The notes under the pieces: model-generated
What the model was told of the DNA's origin: nothing
What the model saw: the letters and a program-made list of their open reading frames with translations, nothing else
The model's database searches: none
Program-made: the position numbers and the translations under genes
Part shown: piece by piece, positions 29,501 through 38,418 of the stretch
Numbering within the stretch: the stretch's first letter is position 1
Layout of the letters: each line of letters starts with the position of its first letter
NCBI GenBank assembly: GCA_039105265.1
Contig: JAPFFF010000001.1
Coordinates: forward strand, 9,300,001-9,364,000
Length of the DNA stretch: 64,000 nucleotides
Source of the DNA: Tritrichomonas musculus
Taxonomy: Eukaryota > Parabasalia > Tritrichomonadida > Tritrichomonadidae
Direction of reading: 5' to 3'

Positions 29501-31631
29501 CGACTTGATAATGAAGGCCGAGCTGGACGTGTCAGTTATTGATTGCCAGTTCATCGGACTCGAAAATGAAACCTTCGTAAAAGGATGTGCTGCAATAGTT
29601 GATTCAAAGAAAACGGTCACCATTCAAAATTGTGACATAAGAGGTTATGCCTCAATTTTAACGTCTTTTCCAGATGGCACATCTATGATTATGACGCCAA
29701 TCCAAATCACAGCTGAAGATAACTGCCAGCTCACAAATATAACGGTTGGTGATGTGGCCGGTGATGTGATGAATGTCACTTCACCTCAGAGTGTCACAGT
29801 TGAGAACTGCACCTTCGAGGCATCCTCGGAGTCGCCTGAAGTTAACTCAGGCAAACTCGGCGGAGACTTCTTCATCATCTGCCACTGCCAGAAGCTGTTC
29901 TCAATGGATAACGTCTCAATTGCAGGCCACGACGGCGCAGTTTGCTTGATGCAGAGCACCGAGTGCCTCGTGCTGACAAACAGCCAGATCAGCGAGTGCA
30001 GAATCGGAATCGTCTCGCAGCCAGAAGGTGGCGCAATTGAAGCAAAGACTTCAATCATGATAGAAAACTTCACTTTCAGCGAGCTAAAAAATGCAATTTT
30101 ATGTCACATGTCATATGACCAAATTATCCTTGAAAAAGTCGTTTTCTATCATAATTGCAACCTAGAAACTGGCACCGATAAAAGGCCAATTATTGACCTC
30201 AAAATTCACCATTCAAAGTCAACTGAATTAACCTTCAGCAAGGTCAATTTTGATGACAACGAGTACCTGCAAACGTCTTCGAAAGAAGTCGCAGGCGGCA
30301 TCGGCTTCCTTGTGTCTCAGATTGACAGCAGCAGCGGTAGCAAGCCCAAAGTGAGCATTGAATTTAACGGCTGCAACTTTTTGACAAACAAGGCAGTTGG
30401 CACATTGAATTCAGGCGGCGGTTTCTCCTTTTCTGAAGACTCTATTTCAGTCACGTCGCTGTCGTTCACGAGCTGCAATTTCAAGGAGAACAGCGCCGAC
30501 AGCACGTCTGGCGCGGCCTACATTAAGACGAGTGTCTGCTCGAGCATTGAAGTTGTTGACTGCTTCTTCGAGATGAACAACGCCACGCGGAACTATGGAG
30601 CGCTTTACATTGAGTGCAACTGTCGTGTTTTGATTGATTCCTGCAGCTTTTTGAATAACTCTGCGTCATCTGAAAATTTTGGCATTCGAACAGACTCCCT
30701 CTATGTGTCAACTAGTTCTTCCTCTTTGATCAAGGACTCGAACTTTACGAAGTCCATTTTTATCTACGAAGAGTCTGGCTATCAGGCCATTTTCAGCAAC
30801 AATATCAACAATGGAAACAATCTTTTTGAGATCGATTCTTGTCTGTTTTCAATCATCAATCCAACGCTCCCACAAGTCATGCTCATTGTTATCCACGAAG
30901 TTGCTAAAACAAACATCAGCAAGTCGTCTTTCACCCACTTTTTCGCCTACGATGAAGAAGACGTAAATTCAACATCAGAAGCAGCATCAAATTCAACATC
31001 AAATTTTTCTGATGTTGATGTTTTAAATTTCAATTTTAGATTGGTCGAAAACTTTTCTTCTAACGCGTTTTATCATTTGTCAACAGATTCAGTTGGAACT
31101 ATTTCTTTTAACGATTGTTGCTTCGATACAAATAAATCATTTGCAATTTCACCTAATTTGGCAAAAAAGGCCAATATTAAGGAAATTATTGAAGGAGCTA
31201 CTTTTAACAAAAATATTTTTGCTGATCGTAAAAAAGTTTGCTTGTATCCTTCAATCATTGATGATTTAATTAAGGAAATTGCTGATCCAGTAAATAATAC
31301 CGACGATGATGGTAATAAGAAAAATAATGAGAAGAAAAAATTAATTTTGGGATTGTCAATTGGAGCTGCAGCTTTGGTTCTTATTGTTGTTGCCATTATT
31401 GTAGTTGTCGTTATTTATAAGAAAAAGCACAAAGAAATGGCAAAAACGATCGAATTTAGTGATGAGCTGGAAAAGCAAATGGAACAAGAACAATATGATG
31501 CGATTAATTGCAAATATGATAATGAGATGTTTAAAGACAAGACAGAACAAAATCAACCTAGTAAGGTGTCTAAAATTCGTCGTTTTGATAAAGATTATGA
31601 AGAATCTGGAATAGAAGAATTTGATCTCTAA
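23598..31631 (+). CDS. giant Pmp-like beta-helix surface protein
   Basis: A 2677-residue single-pass membrane protein. It starts with a short signal peptide (about 1-18, MVAVIALSLLLYQSIATG). The ectodomain is a long series of right-handed beta-helix-type repeats like Chlamydia polymorphic membrane proteins: many NC-x-F, F-x-x-N and GGA(I/L/V) units (for example about 241, 720, 853 and on to about 1240), with numerous N-glycosylation sequons and cysteines. A hydrophobic helix at about 2583-2608 is followed by a KKKHKE stop-transfer patch and a charged cytoplasmic tail of about 70 residues. Pmp-like families are known in trichomonads and are proposed to work in adhesion; the ligand here is unknown. 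The GC content of the middle-to-late ectodomain (about 29.0-30.9 kb) is clearly higher than that of the rest. Confidence 0.92.
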   Translation: MVAVIALSLLLYQSIATGSNETSYSFFQDSNITFNDFNSHKNKKTEFHSLKMKSSFICNGVEQELQINDENFQNTAAITNEKTCSSIKIFHCTFTNVVITSISQTNGQISIIYIKSIDLFIDDSTFSNCYSNIIITRSNTQDTTSAQFPISNYIICHAVYIDENADHVVNITKCSFSDNGIPTETDGSIIYSNKADKINIEFSIFNSDTTSTRALETFYTKDINLISNSFNKMKSPKNQNGGALLIQFADNVQICDCIFDSNTLQPDSSQTTDSNIYGSAFFINLKSTLTFLNNTITNHADYLNSVITFNSNELTTESTINGESLIEENLPIKRKVTISDSKFIQNSFSKAKDGNGIGLFIEDYSEDDTASYFLLIEFSGCFFEKNGNNDCSSSVLEWTRKTSLFSFLNCVFDSNTAKAGSSMLTMTNGPSLVVEDCVIENMNGLSFLQFEPLTTAAPNSQIKSVEVIILHSTFTGDSTKKVGSDFILAEGETLYDFFLNVDNSTFSELYLNSNQEYLIKSSSNNLQVLSCQFNHINSGSNAICTTKGDSNVTIDDSNFTNCLSVVHLNEQAEQVTIKNCKFIDCKSDPVLYINASKYFAYNCCISFATKANVVGMKIDNSNNSEINLCTFINTGNSAIESLYDLNSSLLSVSSTTITGCSQSIHSVHTSNKIVNFLNNSIINEDANEGSRGLFVDTIADVNINECTFINCNNPKGNNNAGGAFTYLNSKANPTESITISNTEFTGCIYRSGAIFIQARLEIPQFTNVVISNSTCGYSIIILIPEIPENTYPYSRCILDNVSFINIINEENAGGGIGFWLQPDNSKASYYGLYFTNCLFRNTSWTGRNFDNYGGGAISIESKSCQNFDVSINYCSFYQTSVLNSCHGGAIAIVTNKMASVNNIYIEDCSSVGSTITRNGGAIYVYQNGYKSDFNVFNITVNGSITSNLISAFYFAGSNGGALKVDRCRFINCLTSDNTMSSILKVEQNSLVFNCVDTIFKYDTVTHFNSRAVDVHTPVFTFNQCFFTRCGKPSLDFGGAILYDEILNVDIDEDILITLCTFTSCQSNNCGSFRLNIFNGLPVLKNNTYKDINCNYNLALIFSENVQFSPIQFELQFFIGCTNHMNDGGGSGIWVNNHRADGNVYPTNIQFSECGFYDCVSTKTGGGGFGIGESPSVQPSELNFNSCTFVNNSCLEGYGGGAIYARTAINGRASNCVFRDNHAGAADGNALDGGAVYVRFINNIPSFYLVSCNFTNNSVLNPNGKGHAIFGANLFAPLYVQRCNLTDNGYGVEGANSIIYSDSNIQIEESSFVFTDKSMSFSRGMTIGASSDINLYDSKFVNCSDPTGIAGSVYYQIISTRENRIIKIDNCIFDSNTDGSSCYELYLLVHKRPYISNCTFMNDNTTSGLVMIKFDAVGDLIGFLSYVTLTYSSCINCDLHNKNVLNYVDANQDEVLLEDFTFDGCVFDGCSNFGLIHYNIFILKLTDTIFRNNVNDNHLLLIDVLRVIEILGCSFINNTIKCTDNSSAIILVSERCVCYINHAVFQDNINEHNENDDENCFNNSYVMKVSSYLELTYASFIDCPTFKYSLYLAEKEGDTSSLIFHNSLVNNSGSVLIENQINSIRIISTNFSNCHDGFIYTPEKNDSSVSSVLISESIFDSISNYALRLFVFNNLSLYNNTIKNCQRDEDNPNPIFELDFQNNNTNHIVFDQFIFENNSFNNSNNSSLINGGGIGLSIVLFDVEEIFIEFVNSSFISNYAAKCGGAFSYIDNEYSSINSSFSFTGCIFKGNSCNNLKGHALYIEAKNVCIENCTFEDHNFQTKSSVDTLEELTPDKIRESSVVYISSVHNETVSVINSSFYHNKASSLFIKDCEKDVLITGCLFSSNEITSVNNSDFNGTFSLDNDIIAACIVTILTAKEAVTIQNCCFQNNSHNSNAEGSIVNAGSIYVDTQMTFSMKNVTFYDNNINDLIMKAELDVSVIDCQFIGLENETFVKGCAAIVDSKKTVTIQNCDIRGYASILTSFPDGTSMIMTPIQITAEDNCQLTNITVGDVAGDVMNVTSPQSVTVENCTFEASSESPEVNSGKLGGDFFIICHCQKLFSMDNVSIAGHDGAVCLMQSTECLVLTNSQISECRIGIVSQPEGGAIEAKTSIMIENFTFSELKNAILCHMSYDQIILEKVVFYHNCNLETGTDKRPIIDLKIHHSKSTELTFSKVNFDDNEYLQTSSKEVAGGIGFLVSQIDSSSGSKPKVSIEFNGCNFLTNKAVGTLNSGGGFSFSEDSISVTSLSFTSCNFKENSADSTSGAAYIKTSVCSSIEVVDCFFEMNNATRNYGALYIECNCRVLIDSCSFLNNSASSENFGIRTDSLYVSTSSSSLIKDSNFTKSIFIYEESGYQAIFSNNINNGNNLFEIDSCLFSIINPTLPQVMLIVIHEVAKTNISKSSFTHFFAYDEEDVNSTSEAASNSTSNFSDVDVLNFNFRLVENFSSNAFYHLSTDSVGTISFNDCCFDTNKSFAISPNLAKKANIKEIIEGATFNKNIFADRKKVCLYPSIIDDLIKEIADPVNNTDDDGNKKNNEKKKLILGLSIGAAALVLIVVAIIVVVVIYKKKHKEMAKTIEFSDELEKQMEQEQYDAINCKYDNEMFKDKTEQNQPSKVSKIRRFDKDYEESGIEEFDL

Positions 31632-31977
31632 CTTTAGCAATCATTGCTTATTTACTTTTTTTATTTTATTTTACGTTTTTTATGTTATTGTTTTATAAAT
31701 CTATAGATTTTTTTTAAATATTCTCTTGTTAGTAAATAAATAATAATAAGCATAAAAATAAATGTTTTGATTTGCTATTGATTAGACATGAAGAAATATA
31801 TCTTTTTTTTAAAAAAAAAAAAAAAAAAACATATTGATATTAAAAAAAAAAAAAAAAATAAGTAAAAAGAGATTCACTGAGAAAGAGAAAAAAAAAGGAA
31901 AAAAATTATATATTGTCTTTTTTTATGTACAAAAAATGAAAATTATAAAACTTAATATTTTATTCGCAAAACAAAAG
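31632..31977. other. short convergent gap with two A runs
   Basis: A 346 bp gap between two convergent stops. It contains A runs at 31811-31829 (19 bases) and 31842-31858 (17 bases). It probably holds the 3' untranslated regions of both genes. No gene seen. Confidence 0.6.
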
Positions 31978-33429
31978 TTATTTATTTTGTTGTTGTGGCT
32001 GTGGTTGAACTCCCATTTGTTTTTCATACATTTTTAATCTTTCTTTATATCTTTGTCTTAATTGTTCACATTTTACTAAGGATAATTTAATGTTTTCTTT
32101 TTCTTCATGTTCGGCTTGAAGTTGTTTTTGAACTTTTAATAACTCTGCTTTTAGTCGTACATTTTCTTGACGAAGAAGAAGTATTTCTGGTGATGATGTA
32201 TCTTGATTTGGAGCAGAAGATGAAACAGCATTAAAATTAGTAGATGGTATGTTATTCTTTGGTGGTAATTTGGGTTCTACTGTAGGTTTAAATGGAACAT
32301 TAATTGGTTCAGCAAAAGTATCGTCATCATGAATTGACATAGAATTTGGTGGCATAAATGAATCATCATTTAATCCAATATTATATGAATTTTGAGTATA
32401 TCTGCTTGATGAAATTTTTGGTGAGGATGAAGTAAAGTTATTGTTCATTGGTGTATATGATGCTTTTGGAGATGTGAATCTTTCTTGTGGGTTGAATATA
32501 GTTGGATTTTTTGACCGATAACTTGGTGAAGAGAAATTTTCAAATGCTTGACTTGATGTTGGTGCTTTTGAATATGCTGAAGAAGATGAAGGAGGTTGGT
32601 ATTTACGCTCTTTCGGAGGTCCAGAAAATGGATCTGAATGAGATGGACTTAACTTTAATGAAGTTGGGCTTCGCGATGCTGTACGAACTTTCTCCATCAA
32701 AGAATTTAATTCATTTTTTAAATTCCCAACATCATTTTCTAATAAATCTGATTTCATTGCTGCTTTGCTTGGTATAGCATAATCAAATTCTGTTGGACCT
32801 CTTCGAATAGGATTTGAGTCGATAGGTGTATCAAAGGTTTTAAGAGGATCAATATTTCGTGATTCTTGGTAACTTGGAGAGCGTTTTGAAAATGCAGATG
32901 GTTTTGTAAAATCAGTAATGTCATCAATTGATGGAGGTGGTCGTGATGTAGTCTCAAATTTTGTTGTAAAAGTTCGAGGTTGTGTAGCGGGAGAAGAATA
33001 ATTTTGACTTGAAAAAATTTCATCATATTTGTTAGATTTAGGTTTATCTGCATATCTCATTATATTTATGGAATCGTCAAAATCGTTAGCTTTATTGTTT
33101 GTTGGAGTTGTTAGCTTGTATTTTTCTGTTCTTTTTGGAATTGAATCATAAATTCCAAATTGTGTAGTAGGTTTTGTATTTGATGATATTCGGGGTGAAC
33201 TATTATTAAAATCATTATTATTATTAGGGTATGCTTTAGAAGCTGATGCTGGTATACTTTCCCAATTCGACCAAATTTGTTTGCATTGTTCATCGAGAGC
33301 TGAAAGGTTTGGTGATAAAGATGAAAATTGTCCAATTCGGATTTCTTCTTCATCTAAAATAGAATTTATTGCATCTGTCTCAGCTCGAGAAAGCATGCGA
33401 GAAGAAGAAGATTGATCGTCGTGAATCAT
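31978..33429 (-). CDS. Ser/Pro-rich disordered protein with C-terminal coiled coil
   Basis: A 483-residue protein with ATG at 33429. Residues about 1-400 are rich in Ser, Pro, Thr and Asn with repeated SSP, TSP and RSP sites, so the region is probably disordered and phosphorylated by proline-directed kinases. Residues about 410-470 form a single well-defined coiled coil (LLRQENVRLKAELLKVQKQL), ending in a Gln/Pro tail. This layout is common in centrosome, basal-body and microtubule-associated adaptors, but no family signature is seen. The upstream region contains one arm of a long inverted repeat (33592-33616). Confidence 0.82.
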   Translation of the reverse strand: MIHDDQSSSSRMLSRAETDAINSILDEEEIRIGQFSSLSPNLSALDEQCKQIWSNWESIPASASKAYPNNNNDFNNSSPRISSNTKPTTQFGIYDSIPKRTEKYKLTTPTNNKANDFDDSINIMRYADKPKSNKYDEIFSSQNYSSPATQPRTFTTKFETTSRPPPSIDDITDFTKPSAFSKRSPSYQESRNIDPLKTFDTPIDSNPIRRGPTEFDYAIPSKAAMKSDLLENDVGNLKNELNSLMEKVRTASRSPTSLKLSPSHSDPFSGPPKERKYQPPSSSSAYSKAPTSSQAFENFSSPSYRSKNPTIFNPQERFTSPKASYTPMNNNFTSSSPKISSSRYTQNSYNIGLNDDSFMPPNSMSIHDDDTFAEPINVPFKPTVEPKLPPKNNIPSTNFNAVSSSAPNQDTSSPEILLLRQENVRLKAELLKVQKQLQAEHEEKENIKLSLVKCEQLRQRYKERLKMYEKQMGVQPQPQQQNK

Positions 33430-35469
33430 TATTAAAGTTCAATAATAGACAAGCAATTAAAAATCTATAATTTAGAAAAGTAAACGGCAATCTGAAACAT
33501 TTTTTTCTGCGAAAAATTGGAATTCTATTTTTCAAAAAGTTCATTTTTTTTGTGTTAATTCACTTTTTGTGTGAAATAATTTCTCACTCATTTTAAGGTA
33601 CAAATCCAATACGTTATTTATTTGACCTGTGAACGTTTATTTTTTGTGAAAAGCGACCCCTCGGAAAAAGTTTGAATTTGAATAGTGTCAGATTTGTGAT
33701 TCTGAACTTTATTTTATAAGGTGAAAAAAAACGAATAATCCAATTACAGAGTTTCTATTAAATTTAATAGATATTTGTATGTTTGAAAGTGTTTTATCGT
33801 ATTTTTAAAAGTTTTAAAATATAATAATATGGTTTAATATAAAAATATTTCAAGATATTTTAATTTAAAACTTCTAATAATTTTATTTCAAATATATAAT
33901 TTTCAGTTAATTTCAATTGAAATATAAAAAATAATTATTCAAAAATAAAATATTTAAATTGTTTTGTTCTCTCGTATATTTCTTTATTATTAACAAATTA
34001 ATTATATTATATATATTCAAGTATTTATTGTATGAATAATTCATGTTTTATACATAAATATAAGTATAATATATGCAATATAAAAATTTTTTTGTAAAAT
34101 ATTGCTAACCATTTTTTTGAAATAAAATTGAAATAATATTGAAATAATACATTCTTTATCACATTTCTATAATTACAAGGACGGACTTTTCGTCATTTAA
34201 TTTCTTGGTAACATATTAATATATTTATATGTTTTAGTTAAAGCTTATATTAAAGAATATTTTAAAAAAATTAATTGTAAATTTCAAGATATATTAAAAA
34301 TAAAATTAGAAAATAACGGATTATTTCATTTTATAAAATATAATAAATCTTTTTAATTTTTTGATGAAAAATGACAGTTTATCCATTTAATGATGTTAAT
34401 AATTTAATTTATTACTAATATATTAGCATGAATAAATGATTTATATTTATAAAGTTTATTTTCATAAAGAGATAAATATAGATAATAATACTGTTATTTC
34501 AAACAAATTTCCCTCAAAATTTTCTTCATTCACCTCTCATTTTTCATCGAATCTTATCAAATCTTCATCATATAAAATAGATAATTTATCAAAAAGTTAT
34601 TATTTGATAATAAAATATCTTTTTTCCTACATAACAAAATTTATCAAAATATTTAAATATAAATATAATATTATAAATATAACAATTTAACCAAATATTA
34701 GCAATGAAATACTACTCTGTTTTAAAAAGTTAAAATCAACATTTTAAAACTAATATATCTCCATTTATAATCATAAATACTTTTATATTATTATGAATAT
34801 TCAACAAATAAACATTTAATAAAAGAAACACTTTCTAAATAATGAGATATAAAAAGCTTTATAAGTTAACCTTTGAACATATATATGTCTGTTGATTTGC
34901 TATTGTATTGGACATCTCTACATGTATATCTTTATTTTATCTATGAATATATAATTTTTTTCTATCTAATCAAGTTTATGCCCTTTTTGGATAATATTAT
35001 TTTTATTAAAAATCAAAAAATACCTTGAATTTCGTAACCTGCTAACATATTGGGAATATTAATTTCAATAAAAAAGCTAAATTCAAGATATATTCAGTTG
35101 ATTAACAAATTTGAGTATTATTATTAAGAATTAATACATCACGCTCAATATTTTTATTTACTATAATTTTTAAAAAGATTTTAATCATAAAAGATTCAAA
35201 AGGACCACTTTTTTTGTTTTATTTATATTGAAAACTTGAAAATATCTAAAATAAGCGACCATTTATAAATGTCAAAAAAAAAAGACGGTTATTTAACGTA
35301 TTGGATTTGTACCTTAAATCCAATTATTCAAATAATTATTTTTCATTTATTCGCCCATTCTAGGTATATATGTATATCATTAAAAATGTATGCATAAAAA
35401 AATAAATAAATAACTTTAATTAATTGATTTTTATATAACAAAATACTATATATTTTCATGAATAAAACA
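33430..35469. other. gene-free AT-rich region bounded by inverted repeats
   Basis: A 2 kb region with no credible gene; the only frame of note, at 34436-34690, has random AT-rich composition. A 25 bp perfect inverted repeat (33592-33616 and 35293-35317) encloses 1.7 kb of it. The left part must also contain the promoter of the coiled-coil gene at 33429. Confidence 0.6.
33592..35317. mobile_element. candidate non-autonomous element with TTAA-flanked inverted ends
   Basis: The 25 bases at 33592-33616 are the exact reverse complement of 35293-35317. Reading inward from each end the order is TTAA, then GGTACAAATCCAATACGTTA. Outside the arms the flanks differ, and inside they diverge at once, so this is a discrete terminal repeat. 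TTAA at both outer edges is what piggyBac-type insertion leaves, which makes a transposase-less internal-deletion element plausible. The interior has no coding capacity. TTAA is its own reverse complement, so it could simply be part of the arm. An alternative is two opposed copies of a regulatory motif. Confidence 0.45.
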
Positions 35470-37899
35470 TTACAATAACATTTTTTTGAAGTTTTGCACA
35501 TATTCACTTAAATCAGGCATTTTTTCCTCAAACTTACAACTTTCAAGTATATTTTTAATTCTCGATCGAAGATCTTCATTTTTGGCCGCTGCCAGCAGCG
35601 CTTTCAATGTCTCTTCATTCACAACCGGTTTATCTTCCATTAGCGACAAAAATCTTTCAGCCAGTTCCTTCGAACACTTGCAGCAAACGGCTAGAGCAGT
35701 TCCAGCTCTTTTATCACGTTCAATTTCCTGTAAAATCAATTCAAACAAGTCTTCACTTGGGAACTTCCCTTCAAGCGCCATCACTTCGACAGCCAAGTAA
35801 GCACAACTGCAGAGAGACACGTCAGTCGACGATAAAAATTTTGATAAAACGCGACTTGTGATTCTTTTCAGCTCCCCAATTGATAAAAGACATCGTAACG
35901 CTGCAGTAGCAAGTTCTGGACTGTTGAGGACAAAACTTTGAGCACAACGATCAATAACCGCTGCTTTCAAAGTTATATCTACTCCTTCGTGAGAGCAAAC
36001 ATTGAGTGCAAGCGTTGTATCGTCGATTTTTGCACTATAAAGAGCAACAAGATCATGAACTCCGTTTCTACAACCAGCTACAACGATATCTGTGTCAATT
36101 TCAACTGATCCAGTTGGAATCTCTTCAACAAACTGGCTCATTACCTCTGGTGGCACTGATTTAGGAGGAAGGGATCTTAATATTTTTGCAACTTCGCTTA
36201 ATTTTGATGTTCTCATAAAAAGTTCGCAATATGAGGCAACATCGCTTGGATTTTTTTCTTTGTTTTTCTCTATCAGTTCAATGTTCCAAGCAACATCAAT
36301 GAACTCATGTGGAATCTTTATTTCTTGAAGCTTTTTAACTGCTGCATTAAAGTCAATTTGATCAGATAATGCTTGTTGTATAATTTCTTCAACAAGACGA
36401 ACTTTGATTTCAGAGCTTGTTGCACTTTCTTTTACATGCTTAAGAAATTGTTCGCGATTTGCATCATTCATCATTACATCTTCTGTTTCAAATTTTTTCA
36501 CAATTTCATCAAATGATGGTCGAACATCTGGATCTCGATCCCAGCATTGTGTGATTAAATCACGCATTGCTGGATTAACATCTTGCGGAAGTAAAGGCCG
36601 TATATCATTGTTGGAGACTTGATTGATAATTTGACGACTATCCATTCCTGAATATGGCGTCTGTCCAGTAGCAAGTTCCCAGAGGACAATTCCATACGCG
36701 TAAACATCAATTTTAGAAGTATAATTTGACGATGTTGATAAAAGTTCTGGTGCCATCCAATGAGGCGTGCCAATATTTTGTGACATTAGAGAAGAATCTG
36801 AAGCGTGTCTGCTAAAACCAAAGTCACAAATGCGAATATTATTTTGACTATCAAGAAGAACGTTTAAGCTTTTTAAATCACGATGAACAATTTGGCACTT
36901 ATGAAGAAATTGCATTCCGCGTGCTATATCAAAAGCACATATTGTTTTTCCTGTTTGATCGAGACGATGATGAACATGAAGATCATGGTAAAGTGAGCCA
37001 TTCGGCATCCAATCTGTAATGATAGCAAAAGGCATCGACTCCGTAGCTCCAATCATTCTTAAAACTGCTGGATGTATAGCAGTTGCAAGAACAGCAACTT
37101 CTCTTTGAAATGATTGAAGTTTGCTTCCATTAATTTTTTGAAATTTAAATTTTTTGATTGCGACTTCTTTTCCTGTTCTTTTATCACGGCCATAATATAC
37201 ATTTGCTGAGACACCTCCACCTATAGATCTAATTTCTTCAAAATCATTGATAGAAACGCGATATGATTGATAATTTACTGGAAGAGGTGAAAATGTTCGT
37301 GGTGCAAAATTTACCTCTGGGGAATTTTCAGCTAGAAATGTGTCAATTGAATTTAATCTTTTGTCAATTGTGAGGGCAAGTGTAGGATCAAAGCCTTTCA
37401 AATTTTTATATTGCTCAAAAGAGGCATGAATGGCTCTTAAGTCAAGAATATGATATTGAATCCATTCGGGTGATTTTGGATTGATTTCCATACTAGATTC
37501 TCCATCCATTATAGCAGCGAATTTATGAATTTCTGTGAAAATATCTTGAAGTTTAATAAGTACTGTATCTGTTGGATTCTCAATGGTTGGGATAGCCCAA
37601 TTTTGAAGGAGATTTTCGATCATTGTTGATCGAAGTTGACTTAATTTGTTTGTAAAGTCATGTGAAGCTAAAATACCTTGAGGTGTAAGAGGAGTATTAT
37701 CAACTGTTTTAGCATAGCATTGAGTAAAATTACGTAATTGTGAAAGTGCAAATTCAAATTTTTTTCGATGGACTGCCGTTTGATCTGCAAGTGCTTCAAT
37801 TCGGCTTAAATTTGTTTTAATTCTTTGTAAATTATCATATTTTGTTCGAGGGTTAGAAAAATCCCTCTTTTCCATTAAGTTTTTGGATAAATTCTTCAT
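35470..37899 (-). CDS. TKL-family protein kinase with helical flanks
   Basis: An 809-residue serine/threonine kinase of the tyrosine-kinase-like group. Residues about 20-200 are a helical N-terminal domain shared with the paralogue at 48216-50705. The kinase domain spans about 219-470: glycine loop SIGGGVSANVYYG, VAIKK lysine K249, αC glutamate E267, HRDLKSLN catalytic loop (H339, D341), DFG 359-361, APE 383-385, and the YAYGIVLWEL and RPSFDEI elements. All catalytic residues are present, so it should be active. Residues about 480-809 are helical with ARM/HEAT-like character, a likely docking surface. This layout is a greatly expanded kinase family in trichomonads. The substrate is unknown. 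The 3' part of the gene uses more G/C-ending codons. Confidence 0.93.
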   Translation of the reverse strand: MKNLSKNLMEKRDFSNPRTKYDNLQRIKTNLSRIEALADQTAVHRKKFEFALSQLRNFTQCYAKTVDNTPLTPQGILASHDFTNKLSQLRSTMIENLLQNWAIPTIENPTDTVLIKLQDIFTEIHKFAAIMDGESSMEINPKSPEWIQYHILDLRAIHASFEQYKNLKGFDPTLALTIDKRLNSIDTFLAENSPEVNFAPRTFSPLPVNYQSYRVSINDFEEIRSIGGGVSANVYYGRDKRTGKEVAIKKFKFQKINGSKLQSFQREVAVLATAIHPAVLRMIGATESMPFAIITDWMPNGSLYHDLHVHHRLDQTGKTICAFDIARGMQFLHKCQIVHRDLKSLNVLLDSQNNIRICDFGFSRHASDSSLMSQNIGTPHWMAPELLSTSSNYTSKIDVYAYGIVLWELATGQTPYSGMDSRQIINQVSNNDIRPLLPQDVNPAMRDLITQCWDRDPDVRPSFDEIVKKFETEDVMMNDANREQFLKHVKESATSSEIKVRLVEEIIQQALSDQIDFNAAVKKLQEIKIPHEFIDVAWNIELIEKNKEKNPSDVASYCELFMRTSKLSEVAKILRSLPPKSVPPEVMSQFVEEIPTGSVEIDTDIVVAGCRNGVHDLVALYSAKIDDTTLALNVCSHEGVDITLKAAVIDRCAQSFVLNSPELATAALRCLLSIGELKRITSRVLSKFLSSTDVSLCSCAYLAVEVMALEGKFPSEDLFELILQEIERDKRAGTALAVCCKCSKELAERFLSLMEDKPVVNEETLKALLAAAKNEDLRSRIKNILESCKFEEKMPDLSEYVQNFKKMLL

Positions 37900-38418
37900 T
37901 TCACTTTTTGAATAGGTTTTTTTTTTAAATTTATAATTGTTTTAATTTTTATCTTGGTTCGTATAACTTTAATATGCATTAATTATGAATTTATATTTAA
38001 ATAATTTACTTAAAAATCTAATTATACATGCAAGATTGTTGTATATAAAGTATCAATTAATAAAATAATATCTTATTAAAGAAAATTGATATTTTTCTTA
38101 AATAAAACTGTTGTTTTTTGTTGATTTAAAAAATTGATTGAGCTTTTGCTGATATTAATTATTTGAGATGTTTACGATTGCCATCTATTGATTGTTAGTA
38201 AAATGCAAAAGCAATAATCTTAAAATTATATTTTATTTCATATGGTCCATTGCTAGATACAATACTATTTATCATAGTCATATCATGAATATTAAATTAT
38301 ATTAATTTATTTTTTTTTTTTATCTCTCGTGCTTGAGTAAAATAAATAAACAAATTTAACTCGAATAATTTTAATTTAATCATTTGAAATAACAATAAAA
38401 TAATAGATGCTTATAAAA
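37900..38418. other. intergenic region, nothing recognised
   Basis: A 519 bp AT-rich gap between two genes on the minus strand. It should hold the promoter of the kinase gene (near 37900) and the 3' end of the ankyrin gene. No repeats or RNA genes noted. Confidence 0.5.

Noticed and set aside
34436-34690. 84-codon frame in the gap bounded by inverted repeats
   Set aside because: Tyr/Ile/Lys/Asn-rich composition is what random AT-rich DNA gives; no motif or homologue recognised.
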